Assembly (NCBI GenBank): GCA_964057225.1 | Contig: OZ059896.1 | Location: 11,323,501 to 11,387,500 of the forward strand | From: Auanema rhodensis | Lineage: Eukaryota; Nematoda; Chromadorea; Rhabditida; Rhabditidae | Direction: 5' to 3' | Length of the DNA: 64,000 bases | Shown here: piece after piece, positions 11,901 through 21,400 of the stretch | How positions within the stretch are numbered: the stretch's first letter is position 1 | Layout: each line of letters begins with the position of its first letter | Notes under the pieces: model-generated | Database searches by the model: none | What the model saw: only the letters and a program-made list of their open reading frames with translations | Told to the model about the DNA's origin: nothing | Program-made: the position numbers and the translations under genes

Positions 11901-13531
11901 TTTCATTTTATTCACAGTTATTATACGAGCATCATGTAGATTATCACCTCATCTATTAGTTGTTGACAATATTCTTGCATGTATTACAATACTAATGACA
12001 ACAATTCATTTTCTTTTTTATTGTCGGTAAGTATTCAACAAATTCAAAAATTAAATTACTAATTATACTTTAGTGCTATTAACTTTGTTGGACCTTTTGT
12101 ATTAATGGTTTATACTATTATTGCAACAGATATACGACGATTTATTCTTATTTACGGAATATTTTTAGTTGGATTTTCTCAAGGTAATTTTAAGAATATA
12201 GGATATATTTGGGAATATTATTCTATTTTTAAGCATTTTATTTGGTATTTCTTTCTTGTGAACGTGTAAAAAATGAAGCAGATGCTTTCAATGCTTCTAC
12301 AGTTGAAGGGTTAACTCAAATCGACTTGAATCGTTTATCTCAGGTATCAAACATTGGTCTAACGTTCCAAGAGTTATTCCTTATTTCTCAGGCAAAAACA
12401 TTTGAAAATGTAATTCAAGGACCAATTGAAGCTTTCATTCGAACATTTATTCTGACCATTGGTGAATTTACTGTACTTTATCGTAACTTAGCTCTTTGCC
12501 CGGCTAACATCATGTTCTGGATTGGCAAGGTCAGTATGATTCTTGAAAGTAGCAACTAAGTGTTTCTTTAATTATTTTCAAAAAATAGTCAGAAAGTATA
12601 TAAACATTTCAGAGTGTATTCGTAATATTTGAAATGGGTGTTTCAATTCTACAATTCAATCTACTTATTGCTATGATGACAAGAACATATGAAGCTATTT
12701 TCAGAACAAAAAAAGAATATAAGAGACAAGTATCAGCTTTATTAAAGTGCTAATATAGTGTTTCTTATTTTTCAGTGGGCTCAGGTAATTCTTATGTTGG
12801 AACTTTCCCTGTCCCCTTCGGCCCGTTTAATGTATTTATTAAAATACTCAAGACCAACAGGAACAAACAAAAAAGCTCGTAGTTTGGTTGTAAATACTAA
12901 AATTACTGAGGTAACGTTATTTATTGTTTTTTATTTAGTTCAACAAATTTTTATTTTATTTTTAATATTTTGAGGCTGAGAAAAACTCGTTAGATGGTGC
13001 AGCAAAGCTTGAGGAGAAATTAAAACGAGCAGCAGAAGAGAAGAAGGCAATCATAAAATGGAAATTGAAGGTTTGTTTTTTCCTCCATTTTTCATAAAAT
13101 GATGGAAGATAATACAGTTTTATGTTCCTCTATAATATTGGATAATTAACGTAAAAATCTGAAAAAAAAACTTTTTTTCATAACAACCATATCATTTTTT
13201 CAAAGTTTGAGTTTGTGATTGTGGAAAAGAGTGGGAGAAAACGGAATATTGTGTTTCGGCTTCAGCTTCAAAACTAACTTTTTGAGTTTGGATATAAATA
13301 TTCTCTTGTTCAAAAATCGCATTATTCAGTGAGAAAATATAAATGTAGCTTGGCTATTCAAATAACTAAAACAAAAAGTGTAGTCAACCATATAAACAGA
13401 TAACTAAACTTATATTAATACAATATTAGTACACTTATATAATATATTCATTCTAGGATTTGGAGCAGAAAGAAGCAACCCGACCAACAACTTCCTTTGT
13501 AAGAACTCCACGACCTCAATCACGAAAATGA
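8964..13531 (+). CDS. osm-9: TRPV-family cation channel, OSM-9/Inactive type
   Basis: A six-TM TRP vanilloid channel expected in ciliated sensory neurons. The start at 8964 gives [17 protein letters not shown]; exons join to a stop at 13529-13531, giving roughly 850 residues. The N-terminal half holds ankyrin repeats (about 9640-10430), including [20 protein letters not shown] and [16 protein letters not shown] block [20 protein letters not shown] precedes the linker. Membrane segments include S1 near 11281-11375, S2 near 11715-11770, S3-S4 near 11860-12040, and S5 near 12080-12270. The pore loop shows [14 protein letters not shown] (12445-12490), and S6 is near 12612-12690 ([18 protein letters not shown]). 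The C-terminal tail is basic and coiled, ending [11 protein letters not shown]-9/IAV rather than OCR/Nanchung is my judgement from the WAYGD and TIGEF blocks; an OCR identity is not excluded. Confidence 0.85.
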
Positions 13532-14557
13532 TTTTTTTTATGTTTGGAATCTATTTCTTCATGATATGCATTTTTGTTATTCATAATTCATTCATCTTAC
13601 AACTTACTCGTAATTTGAAAAAAAATATTTTGAGTTATCTAATCTATTCCAAAATTCTAGAACTAGTTTTATTTCCCAAACTCAGAATAAAACAATAATT
13701 TGATATTTATGATAACAGATGAGAATATTATAAATATAATTAAAGTTGTTCACGATTCTTAGTATTTTTACTCCGACTCAATATGACTCTATTCAATGAA
13801 ATATGAGATGACAGAGAAAGTCAAGAATTGTGAATTCAATTAGCTTTGCTCTGTTCATTGACATTAGACTTTTGAATGAAAAAAACCCCATCATCATGCC
13901 AATATATAATGAATTAAATAGTTTGCAGAAATTTCATAAAACCAGACGCAATTCAATTAGAAGTAAGCCCTCCCATATTCCATTTCTTCTCCAAGTTTTT
14001 TTTTTGAAACTCCATTTTATTAATTTTAGTCTATAGTTCTCTCACTTTTTTAAACAAAACAAGCTGAATATATTTTTAACCATATTCTTATTTTTTTTTA
14101 TGACAAATAAAAAAAATTATTTTCAAAGTTTATATCCATGTTATGGTTGTAGAAATAAACAATTCATTTCAAATATTTAATTCATTTATTCATACAATAT
14201 TCAGGAATTAGTTCAAGACTCTCAAGCTACTATATCAGATTCATATAATAACGTCAATAACTTCAGACTGTAATAAACTTCAAATACCATTATTTATTCA
14301 TTTTCTAATGAATTATTTAATATAAATTAGAATTACGTTTCAAAATTTAAAGCTATACTACAATTGATGGAATCATAAACCACTCGCATATTTAGTTCGA
14401 ATTATCACCTGTTATTCTTTTTGTTGCAATCTGCAGTATCTCATTGTCTCCATCTATTTCTCTTATTTCACATTTTGATTTAGATCACGTTCAATTTTTT
14501 CTTTTACATTCAATGCAATGGTTAAACTTTTATTTTTCAGACACATATTTAGCGAAA
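13532..14557. other. Intergenic region after the TRPV gene
   Basis: AATAAA-type signals lie near 13686. The rest is AT-rich with no convincing ORF. The last bases before 14558 contain a TTTATTTTTCAG acceptor (ending 14540) that could be a trans-splice site for the small secreted peptide gene. Confidence 0.5.
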
Positions 14558-14965
14558 ATGTTTATTAAAACGTTAGTGGTTTGTGGCCTATTTCAATTAG
14601 TTGTTAGAACCACGGTGAGTTAGTTAGCTTTATTCGTTAGTATAGTGTATAGAGAGATACTTTTACTATTGTTCAATTTCAGTGCTATAACAATGATAAT
14701 CGGAATCCCATCGATTTTATTTCCGTAATTTTACAAAAGTTTAAACTTTAATTATTTTTATTTTTTAGTTAGATGACTCTTTCATGAAGGCAGGAATCCC
14801 TTATGAAACAATAACGGTAAAGTATTTAGTTTGTAATTCATAAATAACATTCCTATATTTAAGAAAAAATCATGCCGAGCCGGAGGTTTATGCCATGCGA
14901 ACTGCATTTGTGCTGGAAGATGCTTGGTAGGACGCTACAATTTGTCACGGAGATGTTTCATATAA
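14558..14965 (+). CDS. Small cysteine-rich secreted peptide (82 aa), unknown family
   Basis: Four exons (14558-14614, 14683-14724, 14769-14816, 14864-14965) join entirely in phase 0 to give 82 residues. Exon 1 is a near-perfect signal peptide (MFIKTLVVCGLFQLVVRTT). Exons 2 and 3 encode a short acidic spacer. The last exon carries a compact cationic module of 33 residues with six cysteines spaced C-x5-C-x3-C-x-C-x3-C-x10-C, compatible with three disulphides. The signal peptide, all-phase-0 exons and a cysteine module on one exon indicate a real secreted gene. It could be an antimicrobial or signalling peptide, or another knottin-like product; I do not recognise the family. A possible trans-splice acceptor ends at 14540. 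Confidence 0.72.
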
Positions 14966-15982
14966 ATCGGCAACTCCAATGATATTTGCAAATGTTCAAG
15001 AAAATTCAAAAAAATATAGTATTTACCGCATAATATCATAAGTTAATAAAACTTTTATAATAAAATACTTTGACATTATTAGCACTTATTCAGTATGGGT
15101 AACAATATTTATTAAACATGTTGTTTTGGATGAACTCCCTCCTTCGATAAATATTTTCTGAATCAAATCTAAAGTATCATGGCTTACAGGTACTGTAGAA
15201 AGAAACCCATTCATCATTAATGAACCTGAAAAAATTCAATTTTGTTGACACTCCGGGCTTGGAGTGAAATGGCTAACGGACATACTTATCATAAAAAGGT
15301 ATTTCGAAAAAACAAATGCGGAAAAACTAAAAACCAACATTGTTTCAATTATTCTTAAAGAAGTTCCATAAGATTATTTTTCATATCTATTTGATATTTG
15401 TTTAAATACTTTTTACTCTACTAAAAGCAAATATTAGAACATCTTTTTTGAAAACTTATTGAAATTGGCTACTCTGTTATATCCTTATTGATACTCGTTG
15501 GTTTGTGCTTTATATCATCAAGTAAGAAAAATGCAAATGTCAAATTAAAGTTTGTCAACATTAATTAATAAATGTCAAACAAATAATTTATAGACAATTA
15601 TAATTGATAATATAATTAATTCAACATTATGCCTTTTTCAAAACGAGAGAACAGATGATCGGACCGCTGGATCTACCAAATATAACCTAATCAATATCAG
15701 GTAGACAAAAAATAGTTGGTATTCTACAGTGCCAACCCTGATTGGGCTGGCACTTATTATGCGCTCTAATACAAATAATTTCAAAAATGTATTTTTGGTC
15801 CCCAATTTGTACGCATTCGTTGAGATATATTGTGCATGCAGAGATAGCTTTCCTCTTGATTTTGTTAATAAGTCTATCATTACAGCTATATTTTTATGAT
15901 AAATGCATGATAAAATACGATAATGCTTTATATATTTATATATTGAATAAATAATTATATTATTTTAATTGAACAGATAACA
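14966..15982. other. Intergenic region with a short hairpin
   Basis: Mostly AT-rich with no supported gene. It contains an 11-bp-arm inverted repeat at 15728-15754, listed separately, in a locally GC-richer patch (about 15645-15770). Confidence 0.5.
15728..15754. repeat. Short inverted repeat (hairpin)
   Basis: Arms AGTGCCAACCC and GGGCTGGCACT flank a five-base loop (TGATT) and pair with a single A-C mismatch. The stem is unusually stable for this AT-rich DNA. It is too short to be a miRNA precursor by itself. Confidence 0.6.
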
Positions 15983-17173
15983 ATGGCGGAAACCGTAACA
16001 GATAAAGGTGGACTAAAAAATAACTTAACATGCCCGATTTGTATGCTATTGTTCACTAAGGTACCGCAACTTGCTCTTATGCTGTAACAGTTTTTATTTA
16101 CAGCCTTCCATGCTTGACTGTGGTCATTCATTCTGTTCAGAATGTATAGTGTCCTGGTTAGAAAAACATGAGAATTGTCCTGTTTGTAGAAGTCCAGCCG
16201 AAAAAACTATTATTAATATTTCTTTACAAAATGTACGGTTATATTTAATCACTGTTCATATATGGATAGTTTAGGTTGTTGAAGAGCATCGGAAAAAATA
16301 TGAATGTCTATCATCTAATGAACGCTTGCCGTCATATGATAATTCTCCCGTTTGTGATGAAACTACGGACGAGGTTTTGTCGAAAAATAACAGCAATATA
16401 ATTATTATTAGTATTTTAGTCAGAAAATGATGGTGAAACTTCTAGCACTCGTTCTAGGCGTTGCAGGTTCTCTGATAAAGATGATGTTGTATATTTGAAT
16501 GAGTAAATTGTTAATGGTTTTCTTTATACAGCTTAATTTTAGTTCTAATGCCTCCTGTTTGGACACTTTACCTCGTTTATCGCCACCTCCTTTGACTGCA
16601 AGGCCAATGAGAAGTTCATTAGTTCAACCTATTATTCACGAACTCGACAGATCTATGCCTTTAAACAGGTTTTATTTGTCTATGCTAATCTTTTCTCTAT
16701 TTTTTGATTGCATTAAAGAATGGATTCGGATTCTGATTCAGTTATGTCCGAAGAAAATAAAATGCCCTTCATTAGAAAAGCAATGCAGCGACGTTCTGGT
16801 ATGGCTGAGTATTGGAATTCTTGTTTACTACTATTTTCAGCTACCTTCACCAGAACAATGGACGAGGATGATATTTCAGCAAAAGCATCTTTCAATGTAA
16901 ATTAGATTAATTTGTCAATTTTGATTTCCTGATTTTTCTGTTCTTAAGCGTAGCTCCATGTTTAGAAGGAGTATTGGAGTTATTAGGCGCAGTCGTTCAA
17001 AACGTAGGAATAACGGTAAAAATTCGTTTTCATTTCTCACATAAAGTCTAAGTCGTTTTTCAGAATCGACTCCTGTAAATATAAACGAAACTGATGTAAA
17101 TGTGAAGTCAAAGTCATTGTGGAAGCGTCTTCTCTCATTTCGCAAAAGTGCATTGAATTGTAGATTTATTTAA
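15983..17173 (+). CDS. RING-finger (C3HC4) protein, probable E3 ubiquitin ligase
   Basis: Starts at 15983 (MAETVTDKGGLKNN). A C3HC4 RING is complete near the N-terminus: CPIC, then LDCGHSFCSECI, then CPVC (about 16030-16190), split by an intron after LLFTK. Downstream exons (16275-16372, 16420-16482, 16531-16669, 16720-16799, 16841-16897, 16949-17015, 17064-17173) encode a low-complexity tail. It contains an SRSRRCRF segment, a proline-rich LPRLSPPPLTARP segment, an acidic SDSDSVMSEEN stretch and a strongly basic RRSIGVIRRSRSKRRN segment. No membrane segment or second domain is seen. The stop at 17171-17173 lies only 18 bp before the next gene's acceptor, so the two are almost certainly co-transcribed. 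Confidence 0.82.
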
Positions 17174-17208
17174 ATTTTTATTCGTTTTAAGGAACAGTAT
17201 TTCCTACC
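17174..17208 (+). promoter_or_regulatory. Candidate trans-splice site in a near-zero-gap operon
   Basis: The RING gene stop (17171-17173) is followed by TTTAAATTTTTATTCGTTTTAAG, ending at 17191, then a 17-nt leader and the GTPase ATG at 17209. Treating this as an ordinary intron joining both ORFs fails: it would be only about 32 nt and creates a stop in the phases tested. A spliced-leader acceptor fits best. Confidence 0.5.
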
Positions 17209-18124
17209 ATGAATAACGGTAAGAAGGATACAAACGTTAGTTCCCCCTTTGGGCACGTTTGCCTGTATGATGGAACAGGGAGCCTTTTCCAAAAAATTGA
17301 AGCAGGAGAAGAAATCACCATTGTTGTTTTTGGAAAAAGTGGTGTTGGCAAAACAACTTTTGTAGGTTAAATATTGTTTAATTTTAAAAAAACATTACAA
17401 AGTTGGATAACGTTGCTTTGTCTGTCGAGAAATACTTTCGGAAACATGCTCGAATGGTTGGTTTAACAGAAAGAACTATGTGGAGTGGATTGCAAATTAG
17501 CACAAGATCCTTAGCTCATATGATGACAATGGTATGTGGTGTTTAAATACAGAATAATTATCTGGTTCAGGCATTGACCACTCCAACTAAAACATACGTT
17601 ATTGATATAATAGATGCTGTCTCCTATGTAAGAATTAAATCTGATTGCTTCATATACCGTCCAATCTTCTTTTATAGGTTGAAGGATCTACTCATACTTG
17701 GGATTCCTTCATAAAAGCATCGGATGCAGCAGTATTGCTATATTCCTGTACTGATTCCTCCAGTTTATTAAATGTCATGACAGCCCATAGACATATCTCT
17801 AAACTTCTCGTAATATAGATTTTTTTACATTTTTAATTCAGTTTCTAATTTAGGGAAAACCTTGTATTCTTCTTGGTAACAACTTCTCTGAAGGTGAACG
17901 AATAGTTGAAAGTATGGGACCTAACCTCGCTCGTGATATGGGTGTCAGACATTGGGAAACAAATCTGGCCCAACCAGGTTCTGCTTCAATAGAGGTGATC
18001 TGTCTTCATATTTATAGTTCAGTATTTTTGTTTTCAGATCCTTCTATTTCTTGCTCGATCAGTGCTTGAAAAGAGAGGAGAAGATGTATCATTTATTGAC
18101 AATTTGCGTGTCGAATCTGCATGA
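17209..18124 (+). CDS. Divergent Ras-like small GTPase
   Basis: Starts at 17209 (MNNGKKDTNVSSPFGHV) and ends at 18122-18124, giving roughly 230 residues across seven exons. The P-loop is intact: VVFGKSGVGKTTF (about 17320-17360). The sheet-helix order of a Ras fold then follows, with VIDIID, a helix with AAVLLYSCTDSSSL, and a strand with CILLGNN. Where Ras proteins have DxxG there is IDIIDAV, and where they have NKxD there is GNNFSE. Two nucleotide-binding motifs are therefore non-canonical. It has an N-terminal extension of about 40 residues and no C-terminal prenylation cysteine (ends NLRVESA). It could be a pseudo-GTPase or a Rab-like or RGK-like derivative. Its position directly behind a RING gene suggests co-expression. 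Confidence 0.72.
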
Positions 18125-18465
18125 ATATTATCTGGATTTGTATATGTGTGTATTCCATATAATATATTATATTTTGCTATGCTTACTCGTTTTCGAATTT
18201 TACTACTAATTAGATTTGAGGGTATTATTTCTGTATTTATATGCTGTTGCCTGCGCTTATATAGTCTGCTTCATTTGTATTTTGATAAATTTTGTAAATA
18301 TTTATATACTATTACAACTTAATGTACATAATTAGAAAAAAAAAAGATCAAAAATTCGAACGTTGCGACTGTTTTCTGATTTTTTCGAATTCTTCTTTCA
18401 GTTATTTGTTCAAAGAATCGAAGTATTGCACTTTGTTCTGTTGCATTTGAAAAGCAGCGGTTGCT
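18125..18465. other. Short spacer between the GTPase and egas-type genes
   Basis: AT-rich 3' UTR and putative promoter region. It contains a TTCTTTCAG acceptor near 18402 that may be a trans-splice or 5' UTR splice site for the channel gene. Confidence 0.4.
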
Positions 18466-21400
18466 ATGAAACTGCATTCCCTTATTTACCGAAGAATCTT
18501 AAAAGTAGAGAGAAAAAGTTTTCTTTTGCTGTACATTGTTCGGACAAAAATCACAGGAACTGGCCAAGCTTGAAATGAAATGATAATATTGTGTCAATAC
18601 TGTTGATGGAAGTTTTAACGTTTATATTATTATTTAAATATATTAACCTTATAACGGTATATTTGACCATTCTTTTCTTAATTCTTTTTTTTCTTTCTTT
18701 TAGTCTGTAAATACTGTTAATCCACCACTTGGTTGTAATAATTATGGGTATTGTCTTCCTGAAAATCAAATTACTGCCCCGTAAGTAAATCTGAAATTCT
18801 CAAAATTATTATTTTTCATCATGAAGAGTCTGAAGAACAATGTTTTTAATTCTTCAGTTTAAAACTTATTTGAATTATAGATCTGGAGAAGTAGAGTGTT
18901 CAGATTGCGTTTGCCCGTCAGGGACCATAAAGGCTTCAGCAACTGACTGTCAATGTTACACATTATTTTTGATCAGAAAAGATAATTAATAATTTTAGCT
19001 CCAACAACCTGTGCTGAAGTCACTTGTCCAACGGTAGGACAATGGAGATGTGCCCTTGTTTCTAATGAACCTACTTGTATGTGTCAAGCGGCATATGCTG
19101 CTCCATCATGCACTTTACGTAAGAATATGATTATTTAATAAAATATTTTGGATCATATTGTTTAGAAAAATCTGATCCTTGTTCATCTATTCCTTGCTTG
19201 AACCGAGGAAAGTGTACAGGGACAACAAGTTATAAATGCGAATGTGATGTTGGGACATATGGAGAGCAATGCCAATGTATCTTTATAAATGTTATGCTGC
19301 TGAAGCAACTTAGGTTTTCATTTTAGACGAACCTGATCCCTGTCTAGATAAATGTAAAAATGGCGGAATTTGTGAAATCATTGATAGGCAACGAGTAGCT
19401 TTATGTAAATGTCCTGTTGGATATGTTGGAATTAATTGTGAAACAGCAGAAACACGTAATTATACAGAAAAAAACTTTATCACTTTCTTTTTGTTAGCAA
19501 CGTCTTCATTCGTTGGATGTTATGGTCAAACTTATGTGTTTTCTACTCCCCAATATTTCTTGTACACCGGATCAGTTACAAATGGAAAAGATTGTGTAAA
19601 TGCTCTTTTGCAGTATTTGAAAACAAATCCACAGGTTAATTATCGGTTTTCCAGTAAGATCTGAGTATAGTATTCGATTTGATTATATTATTTTAGCGTA
19701 TTATGCAAGAACTAAGGAATGTTGGTTTTCTGAGATCAATCATTTAACTCAACTATTTGTTGCTGATAATCTTTTAGATCTTCTTTTACAAGCACGTAAG
19801 TAGCCATTTTATAATGGATCTTAAAAACTATTGTATATCATGATTAAAAATACTCCAGTTCTTGTTCAATGTCCTACAGCTAATAACTTGGATCCTGGCA
19901 TGCAACCTGTATATGAAGTTAAAAGTATAACATTTGTTTTCTTACTTGTAACAAATATTTAAATATAATATATAGCTGAATGTGACAAATATAATAAATG
20001 CTCATCAAATGGATATTGTTATAACACTGTCGGAGCTTCAACTGGATGTGTTTGTAATAAGGGGTATTCTGGATCAACTTGTACAACAGGTAATGGTGTT
20101 AGTTTACAAATTTAATAATATTCTTCTCTCTAGTTGATAACAGTGATCCTTGTAAAACAAAAAGTTGTGGGATTGGCTCATGTAAAGTTACTGATGATGG
20201 AACTGCTGCTTACTGTATTTGTCCTAATGGAGATGTAAAGATGGACACATGTGGTAAGTTGCTAAAGATGCACTATGAGGAACATCTTAATGAATATGTT
20301 TGTTTTGTTTGTATATGTTTTTTGATATTTAGGAGTTGATTCTTGTTCCCCAAATCCTTGTCAGTATGGTGGAACATGTGAAAATACACCTACAGGATAT
20401 ACTTGCAACTGTTTGAATCTGTACACTGGTCTTATATGTTCCGGTATAAGGAAATAGAAAAATTATAAACAAAGTTAATAATTTAGATTTTAACGCTTGC
20501 TATGAAAACAAATGTTTAAATGGGGGAGCATGCAAAAATATTCCAAATGGTTTATCCAGTACATACAGCTGTGATTGTTTACCAGGCTTCATTGGAGATA
20601 ATTGTGAAACAGGTCTGTTCCCTCGAGTAATATGAAAATTAAAAAAAAAAGTATGAAATTTCCATTCCTATAGATTGCAAAATTTTTGTAGTGCTCGATA
20701 TAATAAAATGAAATTTTTTTAAACTCTTTACAGTTGAATGATGTTCAACTTTTCAGCTAGAAATTGCTGAGAAACCCCACAGTTCTCTCATTTCTTTCAA
20801 TCTCTGCAATTGCTCGCAGTATTTTTCGCTAATCCTGATATAAAAAAATTATCCAGCAGTCGGAAATAACTACATTACCCTCCTTTATCGAATGTGTTAT
20901 ATAATCTTTAAGCATGAAACCCCCCCCCCCCTGTTTTCTACCGTATAAAGAAAACATTCTTTGTTTTTCTACACATCCCACCTGATATCCAAATGGCACC
21001 CACTACTCTACCCATATTATACTACCTTCTAGCAACAACTGTTTCATCTATTTCAACGGTCATTCTTGATCCTCCAACCTTTTCCGAACGTTTCAAAAGC
21101 TTATACGTAAAAGTTTCTCTTAAAAAGTTCGTCCAAATTTTTTCAATTTTTAGATTTTTCTAACAATTTTTCCAAGACAATAATTCGTTTACTCAGAGAT
21201 AGATGAATATAATTACTGTAGAATACAGTAAATGTGAACCTAAAAGTTGTTTATTCTTTTTCTTTTATGTTCAACTACCTTCTAGGAATTTTCCCTTTTT
21301 AAACAAATATTCAAAAAAAAACATATTCTGAGTGTTCCAAAACGATAATGAATTTAAAAACATTTTAAAACAATCAATTAATCATGTTTAAAAGTGTTTT

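Noticed and set aside
15983-18124. Single RING-GTPase fusion gene
   Set aside because: The joining intron would be about 32 nt and gives stops in the phases tried. Two genes with a trans-splice site fit better.
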